Assembly (NCBI GenBank): GCA_033764435.1
Contig: JANRIX010000002.1
Coordinates: forward strand, 62,001-126,000
Source: JAEUMY01 sp033764435
GTDB taxonomy: Bacteria; Pseudomonadota; Gammaproteobacteria; Burkholderiales; Usitatibacteraceae
Length of the DNA stretch: 64,000 nucleotides
Reading direction: 5' to 3'
Within the stretch, counting starts at the first letter, position 1. Each line of letters starts with the position of its first letter. Both the position numbers and the translations under genes were made by a program. Below the pieces are notes generated by a model. It was not told the origin of the DNA, searched no databases, and saw nothing but the letters and a program-made list of their open reading frames with translations. Below are positions 25,356-34,077 of the stretch, piece after piece.

Positions 25356-27197
25356 ATGACCAATCGCTTTCTCCGACCTTCCGCCTGGCCGATCAATGGC
25401 AAGCTGGCCTTCGCCTTCCTGATTTCGGCACTGATTCCGATCGCGCTCACGGCCTTCTTCGGCTACCGCGACACGCTCGACAATGTGCGCCAGAGCCAGA
25501 TGCGCCAGCTTGAACGGCTGGCGGAAACAACGGCCCGACGCATCGATCTCCTGGTCACACATTCGACCCGCGTGGTGCGCGGATTGCAGCGCAATCAGGA
25601 TGTGCTCGCGCTCCTTGCGGGCAAGGTAACGGACTCATCGCGGGTCGCTGCGCTGCTGAAGGATGTGCTGTCCAGCAACGAGGATGTGCAGGAGGTCATT
25701 CTTCTGAACGCCCAGGGTGTCGTGGTCGTGTCCTCGTCGCCCGCGCGCATGGCCTCGGGACAGCGGGAGACGCTGGGCCCCCTGCCGATCAAACCGGCAG
25801 CGGCTGCGCCGCGCGGCATCACGGCCGGCATCACCATGTACGGTGACGCCGTGCCGGCATTGCTCGTCGCGGGCGCGATGACCGACGCGGCCGGTGTGAC
25901 CACGGGCCACATCGTGCTGAAGCTGGTGCCGGGCGCCATCGACGCGCTGCTCGCCGAGAGCACGCTGCGCGGCCGCGCGGTGCCATTCGTCATCGACGAT
26001 CTCGGCGTGATCCTGCAGCATCCGGACGCAAAGCTCGAGGGGAGCAGCCTGGGACCGCTGGCGCCAGCCGATCTCGTCCGCGCCCGCGCGGAGCGCCGCT
26101 ACGGGCTTGACCCTGCGAATATTCGCAGTCTGGGTGCGGATGCGTTGGCGGCCCGGGTGCGGACCGGCAGCGCGGCAGGGCATGTCGAGCATCCGCCGCT
26201 GTTTTCCAGTTCCGTGGAGGCCACCGGCTTCGCGCCGGTACTGTCGCTGCCGTGGATGGTTGGTGTGACCGAGCCACGGACGCGTTGGGAGGCGCCGCTG
26301 CGCGACGTGTATCTCAACGTCATCGCCAAGGTGCTGATGGTGGCCGCTCTGGCCGCGCTCGCGGGCGTGGCGATCTTTGCGCGTGATCTGGTTCAGCCCG
26401 TGCGTCGGCTCATCGCATCGGCCCAGGCGGTGCGCGCAGGTGACTATGCCAAGGCGCGCGCGGAGTCGGTCAACGAGGACGAGATCGGCGAGCTCACCCA
26501 GACGTTCAACAGCATGGTCGATTCCATCGAGAAGCGCGACCGGGAACGCGATCTCTTCGGCCGCATGGTGTCGCCGGAAGTGCGCGAGAAGATGCTGGCC
26601 GGACAGTTGAAGATGGGTGGCGAGAACCGCGAGGTGGTGGTGCTCTTCTCCGACATCCGCGACTTCACCACGCTATGCGAGGGCATGCGTGCGGAACAGG
26701 TGGTGGAGATGCTGAACGAATATCTCACCGAGATGACCGCGGCGGTGAAGGAGTGGGACGGCTACGTCAACAACTTCATGGGTGACGCCATCATGGTCGT
26801 GTTCGGCGCGCCGTTTGAGCATCCGGATTCCGCGTGGGCGGCGGTGCAGGCCGCGTTCGGCATGCGCGAGCGGCTGCAGGCGCTGAATCGCCGCCGCCAG
26901 GCGCGCGGCGAGGCTGCGATCGGTCACGGCATCGGCATCGCGCGTGGCACCGTCGTGGCGGGCCAGATGGGGTCCCTCGAACGCTTCCAGTACACGGTGA
27001 TCGGCGACGCTGTAAACGTGGCCTCACGCCTGGAAGCGCTCACCAAGGAATATCCCGAGAATCCCATCCTGGTCACCGTCGACATCGTCGAGGCGATCCG
27101 CCATCACCAGTGGGCGGTCAGTGCGACGCCCTTCGGCGAGCGCATGCTGAAGGGGCGCTCCCAGGCGACCGAGCTCTACTCGCTGGCGCGTGCCTGA
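25356..27197 (+). CDS. Class III nucleotide cyclase with Cache-like sensor and HAMP
   Basis: 613 residues. Helix at about 18-36, a periplasmic sensor of about 280 residues, a second helix (VLMVAALAALAGVAIFA), HAMP, then a class III cyclase domain: VVLFSDIRDFTTLCEGM and FMGDAIMVVFGAP with the two metal-binding Asp (second Asp477), and YTVIGDAVNVASRLE with the transition-state Asn and Arg. The position normally Lys in NKFxGD is Asn473, and the partner position is Thr, so base selectivity is uncertain. The gene starts ten bases after the kinase stop, so the three genes are probably cotranscribed. Its tail overlaps the convergent esterase by 22 bp. Confidence 0.9.
   Translation: MTNRFLRPSAWPINGKLAFAFLISALIPIALTAFFGYRDTLDNVRQSQMRQLERLAETTARRIDLLVTHSTRVVRGLQRNQDVLALLAGKVTDSSRVAALLKDVLSSNEDVQEVILLNAQGVVVVSSSPARMASGQRETLGPLPIKPAAAAPRGITAGITMYGDAVPALLVAGAMTDAAGVTTGHIVLKLVPGAIDALLAESTLRGRAVPFVIDDLGVILQHPDAKLEGSSLGPLAPADLVRARAERRYGLDPANIRSLGADALAARVRTGSAAGHVEHPPLFSSSVEATGFAPVLSLPWMVGVTEPRTRWEAPLRDVYLNVIAKVLMVAALAALAGVAIFARDLVQPVRRLIASAQAVRAGDYAKARAESVNEDEIGELTQTFNSMVDSIEKRDRERDLFGRMVSPEVREKMLAGQLKMGGENREVVVLFSDIRDFTTLCEGMRAEQVVEMLNEYLTEMTAAVKEWDGYVNNFMGDAIMVVFGAPFEHPDSAWAAVQAAFGMRERLQALNRRRQARGEAAIGHGIGIARGTVVAGQMGSLERFQYTVIGDAVNVASRLEALTKEYPENPILVTVDIVEAIRHHQWAVSATPFGERMLKGRSQATELYSLARA
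26115..26126. repeat. Iterated palindrome, extended 14-bp copy
   Basis: Coding, in the cyclase sensor domain; reads ANIR in DPANIRSLG. Confidence 0.95.
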
Positions 27198-28159
27198 GGA
27201 ATGCTCATTGCGCCGGCTTGCGCGCCGCGCTGCACGCCGCCCTGGGCTTGTTGCCGCGCGCTGATCGTGGCGTTGATGAAGTCGGCGATGGTCGGCAACT
27301 CGGGCTTCCCCTCGCGGAAGAGCGCGGCGAGATTCACCACGATTTCGCGATGACCGATGCCGGCATAGCGCTCATGCCGGACCTGTCCGCCCAACTCGCG
27401 GATGCGGCGCGCCAGGTTGGCGCTGTTGTGCGGCCCGACGATGGTGTCGGCGTCACCATGCAGCAGCAGGGCGGGCGGGGCGACGGGCGTCACGAAGTTG
27501 ATGGGTTGTGAGCGCGGGCGGCTGTCCTCCGGCCCGAAAATCACCTTGAGACGCTCGCTCTTCAGCGGCAGGAAGTCATAGGGTCCGGCGAGGCCGATGA
27601 AGCCGGCCAGCTCGCGCGGCTGCATCCCGGCCTTCGCCAGCTGCTGTCCGTCATAGGTCAGCATGGCCGCGATGTGTGCACCCGCCGAATGCCCCATTGC
27701 GAATATTCGCGAGGGGTCGCCACCGTACTGCGCGATATTGTCCCGCGTCCAGCGGGCGGCCAGCGCGGCGTCATCGAGAAACTCGGGGAATTTCACTTCG
27801 GGAAAGATGCGGTAGTCGGGCACGACGGCGATCCAGCCCTGCGACGTCAGCGCCTCCGCGACGAACACGTACTCCTCCTTCTTGCCCGACTCCCACGAGC
27901 CGCCATAGAAGAACAGCACCACGGGTCGGCCACCCGCGGGTGCCGGATCGGCCGGCACATAAACATCCAGCATGCGTCGCGAAAGGTCGCCTGCGGGGCC
28001 GCCGTATGCGATGTCGGCGGTCTTGCGAAAGCCGCAGGTTGGCACAAACGCATTGAAGGTCTCGATGACCGAGCAGCCTGCGAGCAGGAGGCCGGCGGCG
28101 ATGACTGCCAGGCGGGTCAACGGATGTGCGGGTGCTGCAGAAGCGATAACGGGACGCAT
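27176..28159 (-). CDS. Alpha/beta hydrolase lipoprotein (carboxylesterase-like)
   Basis: 327 residues from ATG 28159, giving a lipoprotein signal LAVIAAGLLLAGC with Cys29 as lipid attachment site. The fold is shown by VVLFFYGGSWESG (HGG-like oxyanion loop with Tyr in place of His), PDYRIFPEVKFP, the nucleophile elbow MGHSAGAH, Asp in LLHGDADTIVGP and His in GIGHREIVV. This arrangement matches esterases of the BD-FAE and hormone-sensitive lipase type. In-frame starts further upstream exist (28225, 28258) but would bury the signal peptide. A palindrome copy encodes RIFA just before the Ser motif. Confidence 0.83.
   Translation of the reverse strand: MRPVIASAAPAHPLTRLAVIAAGLLLAGCSVIETFNAFVPTCGFRKTADIAYGGPAGDLSRRMLDVYVPADPAPAGGRPVVLFFYGGSWESGKKEEYVFVAEALTSQGWIAVVPDYRIFPEVKFPEFLDDAALAARWTRDNIAQYGGDPSRIFAMGHSAGAHIAAMLTYDGQQLAKAGMQPRELAGFIGLAGPYDFLPLKSERLKVIFGPEDSRPRSQPINFVTPVAPPALLLHGDADTIVGPHNSANLARRIRELGGQVRHERYAGIGHREIVVNLAALFREGKPELPTIADFINATISARQQAQGGVQRGAQAGAMSIPQARASE
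27699..27710. repeat. Iterated palindrome, perfect 12-bp copy
   Basis: Coding, in the lipoprotein esterase; reads RIFA, three residues before the GHSAG nucleophile motif. Confidence 0.95.
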
Positions 28160-28329
28160 GGCGTTAAGGGCTTTAAGGGCAGGAGATTGAAGATGTAACC
28201 GGCAATGTTGCAAGGCGTTACGCATTTTCTCACGCTGTGGATGCAGCATGGATTGCACCGCAATGACTGGTTACTGATTGGTGTTGGCGCGACACAGATG
28301 CGTTACGCGCCGAAGGCAGAGTGGGTGTC

Positions 28330-29460
28330 ATGACCTACCCTGCACACGGCACGTTGGCACGTAGTGAAATTGCTACGCAGGATGCTGTCGCCGTCAGCAT
28401 CATCATTCCTGCTTTCAATGCCGCGGACAGCATTGGCCGTTGCATCGACAGCGTGCTCCGCCAGTCCTTTGGTGATGTCGAAATCGTTGTCATTGATGAT
28501 GGCTCAATGGATGACACGGCTCGCCGCGTCGTCGATCTGATTCAGGCCAATCCCAGTGCGAATATTCGCGTGGCGCGTCAATCCAATCTGGGCGTCTCAG
28601 TGGCGCGGAATCACGGACTCAGGCTGGCCCGCGGACGCTACATCATGTTCATCGACGCCGATGACGTACTGGCTGACGGGGCGATCGGTGCGCTCTGGCA
28701 ACGTGCCGAGGCGGATCAACTCGAGGTGTTGCTTGCGAACGCGTGGTGGCATGACCTCGCCGGCAATCTGCCGCGGCTGATGCTGCCGGATGCGGGAGAC
28801 TGGACTGCGTGGTCTGCAGGACGAATCGGCACGGGACCCGACTGGATCGTTCAGCAGGTCGCGGCGCGCCGCATGAAGCATTACGTGTGGTGCCAGTTCG
28901 TGCGTCGCGACTGGCTGCTCGCGACCGGGGAGCGGTTTGTGCCCGGCATCACGCACCAGGACATCGTCTGGACCCACGCGGTACTGGGTCGCGCCCGGCG
29001 GGTGGGCTACATGGTGCAGCCGGTCTACCACTATCACCAGCGGCCCGGTTCGCTCTCACAGCCAAGCGACAGCGGGGCCCGGCTGCGAACCGCGCGACAC
29101 TACATGCGGGTGACGCAGGCGCTGGATGCACTGGCCCGCACGACGCGGCATGGGCCACTGGCCGCCGCCCACGCCTGGCAAGCTGTGGAGGAGGGCATCG
29201 CGGTGCTGCACGCGGCGCGGCGTCTCGCGCCTGCGGATCGGGAGGCGCTGTTCCGGCTCGTGCAATCGGGCGGCCATATCCCGCTGCTGCTGCGCAACGC
29301 ACTCACGCCCGGCCACCGCATCCGCGTGTTGAAACGCGCTGCCCGTTACTTCGCCTGGCGGGCGGGCGAGGCGCTCCGCCAGTGGCTGCGCCCGACGCCG
29401 GTCGTTGCCGCCCACCGGAATGCAGCGCAGGTGATCAACAGCCAGTTCGGCGCTGATTGA
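28330..29460 (+). CDS. Glycosyltransferase family 2 protein
   Basis: 376 residues from ATG 28330. The GT-A fold signature is complete: VSIIIPAFNAADSIGRCIDS, then IVVIDDGSMDDT, GVSVARNHGLRLARG and the metal-binding DxD in FIDADDVLA. The C-terminal 150 residues are helical and Arg-rich with no membrane helix. GT2 enzymes transfer sugars from nucleotide donors to polysaccharide or lipid acceptors. No other glycan genes are adjacent, so acceptor and donor are unknown. A palindrome copy encodes SANIRVARQ between two of the conserved motifs. Confidence 0.9.
   Translation: MTYPAHGTLARSEIATQDAVAVSIIIPAFNAADSIGRCIDSVLRQSFGDVEIVVIDDGSMDDTARRVVDLIQANPSANIRVARQSNLGVSVARNHGLRLARGRYIMFIDADDVLADGAIGALWQRAEADQLEVLLANAWWHDLAGNLPRLMLPDAGDWTAWSAGRIGTGPDWIVQQVAARRMKHYVWCQFVRRDWLLATGERFVPGITHQDIVWTHAVLGRARRVGYMVQPVYHYHQRPGSLSQPSDSGARLRTARHYMRVTQALDALARTTRHGPLAAAHAWQAVEEGIAVLHAARRLAPADREALFRLVQSGGHIPLLLRNALTPGHRIRVLKRAARYFAWRAGEALRQWLRPTPVVAAHRNAAQVINSQFGAD
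28558..28569. repeat. Iterated palindrome, perfect 12-bp copy
   Basis: Coding, in the glycosyltransferase; reads ANIR. Confidence 0.95.
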
Positions 29461-29499
29461 GCCCCGGCCGGGCGGCAGCGGCTGCCCCGTCGCGCCGGC

Positions 29500-31017
29500 T
29501 TACCAGGTGTAGCGAACCGTGTAGCGCACGATGCCTTCCGCACCCTTGGCGAGCTTCAGCGGAAAGTGGAGGGTGCGCGCATCCTCCTTGCTGAAGGGCT
29601 GGTTGCGCTTGGTGATGGTCCAGTTGGTCCAGCGATAAAGCGTCTCTTTCACGATCACGGTCGCGGCCTCGTCCTTCTGGTTGCGCACCTTGACCTCGAT
29701 GTCCTCCTCCATCCACTTGCCGGTGGAGTCGACACGGAAGTCCACCTGGCGGCGCTCGCCCACCACGTCAAAGGCACTGCCCAGCTTGATCTGGATGGTC
29801 TCGTCACGCGGGGTGTGATCGATGAGATCTTCGCCGATGAATTCCAGGGACTGGTCGGCCGTGTCCAGCTTGGCCACGCGCACCTTGCCGGCGGGGAAGG
29901 GGATACCGAGTTGGTTTTCCTTCGAGTTCTTGAAGCGCAGATACACGTCGACTTTCTTGCTCGACGTGTTGCCGAAGCTGCGATCCGTCATGGGCGCGCC
30001 GTAGTAGCCGAAGTACTGCCCCGCCTGGCCGTAGTAGACGAGGTTCTTCTCGCAGGTGGCGCCGGATGCAGCGGGGAAGAGTTCGATCTGCTGCATCGAG
30101 TTGTTGCGAATATTCGCAGGGCGGCCCAGCGTATAGAGGTGGTACTCGAAGAAGGATTTCTCCTGGAAGCCCGATTTCTCGGCGACCCGCGCGGCGGGCA
30201 TGGGCGCCGCCATCGCCGCGTATTCCATGCGCGGCGGCTGCGCGCGCTGCACATCTCCCGCCACCAGCTTCAGCTTGGCGTTCTCGTAGCCTGCGCCGGA
30301 CTGGTTCACGATGGTGACCCAGGCGCCCACGTCCAGCTTGCAGGCATTTGCCGATCCTTCGGCCGCTTCACTCAGCGTCAGGTTGTAGTCCGCCCACCAG
30401 GTGATGCCGGTGGTCTGGTAGCCATAGCGCGCCTTGTGCGTGCCGTCCTTGTCGGCGGAAAGATTCCACACCAGTGTCGGCTTCGACAGCAGGCCGCCGG
30501 GGAGGTCGGGCAGGTTGATCTTGCTGTAGCCGTTGATGATGCGAACGCCGCCATCGGCGCTGCGCAACACCAGTCCACCCTGCGTGCCGATCAGCGTGCC
30601 CTGATGCTGCTCCAGGCGGTTGCCCTGGTACTGCTCCACGCCGATGTCGCGGTCGAGATACTTCTGCAGCAGCTTGCTGGTGTTGACCAGGTCAAATTCG
30701 AAGCTCTGGTCCAGCACATGCGTGCCCTTCGGGTCGGTCAGGGATTCGAACGACACGGTGGTGGGATCGATGTTCGCCGCCACATCGGTGAGGCGAATCA
30801 CGTTGCGACCGCGGGCGAGGTTGAAGTTGCGGGCATGACGCACCAGTGCGTACCCCGGGACGTTCTGACCCTCACCGCCGGACTTGAAAGTCTGCGGCGA
30901 CAGCGTGCCCGGCTGGGCGCTGGAATAGATGGTGATCGCGGTTTCGCCGGTTGTCTGCGCGAGCAGGACGGGAGAGGTCAGGGCGGAAACGAGGAGGGTG
31001 ATGAGTTTCTTGTTCAT
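29500..31017 (-). CDS. DUF4139 domain secreted protein
   Basis: 505 residues from ATG 31017, which is preceded by GGAGC. A signal peptide (LITLLVSALTSPVLLAQ) is followed by a strand-rich protein of the DUF4139 type: VTIYSS-like opening, NIDPTTVSFES, RYGYQTTGITWWADYNLTL, WVTIVNQSGAGYENAKLKLV and a C-terminal VRYTVRYTW. DUF4139 proteins are periplasmic or surface proteins without a settled function. The frame continues open far upstream on the minus strand, across moxR and the VWA gene, but that stretch is antisense and not part of this gene. It is divergent from moxR. Confidence 0.83.
   Translation of the reverse strand: MNKKLITLLVSALTSPVLLAQTTGETAITIYSSAQPGTLSPQTFKSGGEGQNVPGYALVRHARNFNLARGRNVIRLTDVAANIDPTTVSFESLTDPKGTHVLDQSFEFDLVNTSKLLQKYLDRDIGVEQYQGNRLEQHQGTLIGTQGGLVLRSADGGVRIINGYSKINLPDLPGGLLSKPTLVWNLSADKDGTHKARYGYQTTGITWWADYNLTLSEAAEGSANACKLDVGAWVTIVNQSGAGYENAKLKLVAGDVQRAQPPRMEYAAMAAPMPAARVAEKSGFQEKSFFEYHLYTLGRPANIRNNSMQQIELFPAASGATCEKNLVYYGQAGQYFGYYGAPMTDRSFGNTSSKKVDVYLRFKNSKENQLGIPFPAGKVRVAKLDTADQSLEFIGEDLIDHTPRDETIQIKLGSAFDVVGERRQVDFRVDSTGKWMEEDIEVKVRNQKDEAATVIVKETLYRWTNWTITKRNQPFSKEDARTLHFPLKLAKGAEGIVRYTVRYTW
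30106..30117. repeat. Iterated palindrome, extended 14-bp copy
   Basis: Coding, in the DUF4139 gene; reads ANIR in RPANIRNNS on the minus strand. Confidence 0.95.
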
Positions 31018-31076
31018 GTAATGCTCCGTGGGCGGTTTGGGTAATGCTAACCCTGAAACGTGTCGGGGCCGCCAAA

Positions 31077-31130
31077 GGGTTGACCAAACCGGGTTGACCG
31101 GCCGGGGTTGGCTGGTCACGCGGGTATAAT
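31077..31130 (+). promoter_or_regulatory. Putative moxR promoter with direct repeats
   Basis: A perfect TATAAT lies at 31125-31130, 26 bp before the moxR start. No good -35 box sits 16-18 bp upstream. Two direct repeats GGGTTGACC (31077-31085 and 31091-31099, 14 bp apart start to start) and a partial third (GGGGTTGGC) precede it and could be activator sites replacing the -35 element. Confidence 0.5.
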
Positions 31131-31155
31131 TTTTCGACTTATCACGGGACATTTC

Positions 31156-31995
31156 ATGAAGTTCACCGGCACCCAATCCTACGTCGCCACCGACGACCTC
31201 ATGCTCGCTGTCAACGCGGCCATCACGCTCCAGCGCCCGCTCCTCATCAAGGGCGAGCCCGGCACGGGCAAGACCCTCCTCGCCGAGCAGGTCGCCGAGT
31301 CCCTCGGGCTGGAGTTGTTCGAGTGGCACATCAAGAGCACCACCAACGCGCAGCACGGCCTGTATGAATCCGACGCCGTGTCCCGCCTGCGTGATTCCCA
31401 ACTCGGCGACGAGCGCGTGCATGACATCAGGAACTACATCGTGCGCGGCAAGCTGTGGGATGCGTTCGCCTCCGAGAAACCCTCGGTCCTGCTCATCGAC
31501 GAAATCGACAAGGCCGACATCGAATTCCCCAACGACCTCCTGCGGGAGCTGGACCGCATGGAGTTCTACGTCTACGAGACCCGGGAGACGGTGAAGGCGA
31601 AGCATCGTCCCATCATCTTCATCACCAGCAACAACGAGAAGGAGTTGCCCGACGCGTTCCTGCGCCGCTGCTTCTTCCACTACATCCGCTTCCCCGACAA
31701 GGAGACGATGCAGCGCATCGTGGACGTGCATTTTCCGGGATTGAAGAAGCAGTTGCTGCGCGATGCACTGGAAGTGTTCTTCGATATGCGCGACATGCCA
31801 GGGCTGAAGAAGAAACCTTCGACGTCCGAGCTGCTGGACTGGATCAAGCTCCTGGTGGCGGAAGACATTCCCCCCGAGGCGCTCAAGTCTGGTGATGCCA
31901 ACAAGATGATTCCGCCGCTCGCTGGTGCGCTGATCAAGAATGAGCAGGATGTGCATCTGTTCGAGCGGCTGGTGTTTTTGTCGAAGCGCCGATAA
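31156..31995 (+). CDS. MoxR-family AAA+ ATPase
   Basis: 279 residues. Walker A GEPGTGKT (33-40), Walker B VLLIDEIDKAD, sensor 1 FITSNNEKEL and the arginine-rich PDAFLRRCFF are all present. MoxR ATPases work as chaperones that mature or activate partner complexes, together with a VWA-domain protein. The partner gene follows on the same strand after 33 bp. This subgroup is commonly found with CoxE-like VWA proteins, as here; their client is usually unknown and no carbon monoxide dehydrogenase genes are nearby. Confidence 0.92.
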   Translation: MKFTGTQSYVATDDLMLAVNAAITLQRPLLIKGEPGTGKTLLAEQVAESLGLELFEWHIKSTTNAQHGLYESDAVSRLRDSQLGDERVHDIRNYIVRGKLWDAFASEKPSVLLIDEIDKADIEFPNDLLRELDRMEFYVYETRETVKAKHRPIIFITSNNEKELPDAFLRRCFFHYIRFPDKETMQRIVDVHFPGLKKQLLRDALEVFFDMRDMPGLKKKPSTSELLDWIKLLVAEDIPPEALKSGDANKMIPPLAGALIKNEQDVHLFERLVFLSKRR

Positions 31996-32002
31996 GTTCA
32001 TT

Positions 32003-32014
32003 GCGAATATTCGC
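32003..32014. repeat. Iterated palindrome, extended 14-bp copy
   Basis: Noncoding, seven bases after the moxR stop and 14 bp before the GTG start of the VWA gene, inside a probable operon. Confidence 0.95.
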
Positions 32015-32028
32015 AAGACGGCGACACC

Positions 32029-33204
32029 GTGCTCATTCCCTTCTTCCTCACCGTAAAGCAAGCCGGCGTTCCCGTGTCGGTGAAGGAATACCTCACCCTT
32101 TGCGAGGCGCTGCAGAAGGGCCTGGCCCACGGCAGCGTGGACGAGTTCTACTACCTCTCCCGCGCCACGCTGGTGAAGGACGAGGCGCACTTCGACAAGT
32201 TCGACCGCGCCTTCGGCAGCTACTTCAAGGGCATCGAGTCGCTGGACGAGGCGCTGTCCGCCGTCATTCCCGAGGAGTGGCTGAAGAAGCTGGCTGAGCG
32301 TGTCTTTACCGAGGAGGAGAAGGCGCTGGTGGAGTCCCTGGGCGGCTGGGAAAAGCTCATGGAGACCTTGAAGAAGCGTCTCGAGGAGCAGAAGGGCCGG
32401 CACCAGGGCGGCAACAAGTGGATCGGTACCAACGGCACTTCTCCGTTCGGCGCATATGGCTACAACCCGGAAGGCATCCGCATCGGCCAGAGCGAGTCGC
32501 GCCATCGCCGCGCGGTGAAAGTGTGGGACCAGCGCGAATTCCGCAACTACGACGGCGATGCCGAGCTGGGCATCCGCAATCTCCAGCTCGCGTTGCGCCG
32601 GCTCCGCAAGTTCGCGCGCACGGGTGCGGCCGAAGAGCTGGACATGGAAGGCACGGTGCGGGCCACAGCCGACAACGCCGGATGGCTCGATCTCAAGCTG
32701 GTGCCTGAGCGGCACAACACGATCAAGGTGCTGCTGTTCCTCGATGTGGGCGGATCGATGGACGACCACGTCATGCAGGTCGAGCAGCTTTTCACCGCCG
32801 CCAAGACCGAGTTCAAGCACCTCAAGCATTTCTACTTCCACAACTGCGTGTACGAGAAGGTCTGGCGCGATGCGCGACTGCGCTACAACGAATTCCAGTC
32901 AACGTGGGATGTGCTGCACAAATATGGCCACGACTACAAGCTGGTCATCGTGGGCGATGCAGCCATGAGTCCCTATGAAATCCTGCAGCCCGGCGGCAGC
33001 GTGGAACACCATAACGACGAGGCCGGCATCGTCTGGCTGCAGCGCATGCTGAACGTCTACCACGACGCCGTGTGGATCAATCCTTCGCCGCAGGAGCACT
33101 GGCAGTGGACGCAGTCGACCAAGATGCTGAAGGAGATCATGGGCGATCGCATGTACCCGCTGACCGTGCAGGGGTTGGAAGATGCGATGCGGGCGCTCAC
33201 GTGA
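32029..33204 (+). CDS. CoxE-like VWA-domain protein
   Basis: 391 residues from a GTG at 32029. The N-terminal 125 residues are helical (VKQAGVPVSVKEYLTLCEAL), followed by a glycine-rich linker GRHQGGNKWIGTNGTSPFG that is typical of this family, and a C-terminal von Willebrand A domain. The MIDAS motif reads DVGGS (239-243) instead of DxSxS, the second Ser/Thr position being Gly; the same form is usual in this subfamily as far as I know. Expected partner of the MoxR ATPase encoded upstream. Cytoplasmic. Confidence 0.88.
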   Translation: MLIPFFLTVKQAGVPVSVKEYLTLCEALQKGLAHGSVDEFYYLSRATLVKDEAHFDKFDRAFGSYFKGIESLDEALSAVIPEEWLKKLAERVFTEEEKALVESLGGWEKLMETLKKRLEEQKGRHQGGNKWIGTNGTSPFGAYGYNPEGIRIGQSESRHRRAVKVWDQREFRNYDGDAELGIRNLQLALRRLRKFARTGAAEELDMEGTVRATADNAGWLDLKLVPERHNTIKVLLFLDVGGSMDDHVMQVEQLFTAAKTEFKHLKHFYFHNCVYEKVWRDARLRYNEFQSTWDVLHKYGHDYKLVIVGDAAMSPYEILQPGGSVEHHNDEAGIVWLQRMLNVYHDAVWINPSPQEHWQWTQSTKMLKEIMGDRMYPLTVQGLEDAMRALT

Positions 33205-33215
33205 TGAACCTCCTT

Positions 33216-33227
33216 GCGAATATTCGC
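33216..33227. repeat. Iterated palindrome, extended 14-bp copy
   Basis: Noncoding, 11 bases after the VWA gene's stop and 20 bp before the start of the OmpR-type regulator, so it may overlap that gene's translation initiation region. Confidence 0.95.
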
Positions 33228-33247
33228 AGTAAGGACTGGCGGCGCCG

Positions 33248-33976
33248 ATGAGAATCGCTTTGCTCGAAGATGACAAGGACCTCGCCGATGTGCTGGTCCG
33301 CTGGCTGGAGGAGGCCGGCCACCAGAGTCACCATTTCGCCACCGGCCGCGCGCTGCAGCGGGTCGCCGCGCACGAGAGCTTCGATCTCTATCTGCTGGAC
33401 TGGCAGGTGCCCGAAATGTCGGGCACCGAGGTGCTGGCCTGGCTGCGCAATGACCAACAGGTGCGCGCCCCCGTGCTCTTTGCCACGGCCCGCGATGCGG
33501 AGGAGGACATCGTGGCCGCGCTGAAGGCCGGCGCGGACGACTACATGGTGAAGCCCGTGCGCCGCTTCGAGCTGCTGGCCCGCATTGCGGCGCTGCATCG
33601 GCGCGCGGCACCTGCGTCCGCCACCGATGTCATGACCGTCGGTGCGTTGTCCCTGGATCCCGCCCGCCGCGAGGCGCGGCTGGATGGGGCAGCGGTGGAA
33701 CTCACTGACAAGGAATTCGACGTGGCGCTTTTCCTGCTGCGCAATCTCGGCAGCTTGCTCTCCAGAGGCCATATTTCCGAAAGCGTATGGGGCCGCAGCG
33801 CCGACGTGCCGACCCGCACGGTGGATACCCACATGAGCCGGCTCAGGAAGAAGCTCAGGCTGACGTCGGAAGCCGGGTTCAAGCTGACCTCGGTGTACAA
33901 CTTCGGCTACCGTCTGGATCAGGTCGAGCCCGCAGCGCCGGCAGTGTCGGCAGGCCCGGCAAGCCCGAAAGCGTAA
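33248..33976 (+). CDS. OmpR/PhoB-type response regulator
   Basis: 242 residues. Receiver domain with LLEDDKD acidic pair, phosphoacceptor Asp51 in LYLLDWQVPEMSG, and the Lys in DDYMVKPVRR. The C-terminal winged helix contains ELTDKEFDVALFLLRNLGSL and TRTVDTHMSRLRKKL. The likely kinase partner is the CHASE2 histidine kinase two genes downstream, with the FecR/LysM gene between, because all three are on one strand with short gaps. Targets unknown. Confidence 0.92.
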   Translation: MRIALLEDDKDLADVLVRWLEEAGHQSHHFATGRALQRVAAHESFDLYLLDWQVPEMSGTEVLAWLRNDQQVRAPVLFATARDAEEDIVAALKAGADDYMVKPVRRFELLARIAALHRRAAPASATDVMTVGALSLDPARREARLDGAAVELTDKEFDVALFLLRNLGSLLSRGHISESVWGRSADVPTRTVDTHMSRLRKKLRLTSEAGFKLTSVYNFGYRLDQVEPAAPAVSAGPASPKA

Positions 33977-34077
33977 ACAACTGTCAACCGCCGCCCGGTT
34001 CGGGCATCCGGTCGTGCACGCAGCGGCGGCTTGCGCCACACTCTGCATGTTCCCGTTGGCGAAAACACGAACTCCTC

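Noticed and set aside
31018..32841. A very long open frame on the minus strand, continuous with the DUF4139 gene, across moxR and the VWA gene
   Set aside because: It is antisense to two well-conserved genes; the DUF4139 homology begins with a signal peptide at 31017 after a good ribosome binding site. Long antisense frames are common at this GC content.
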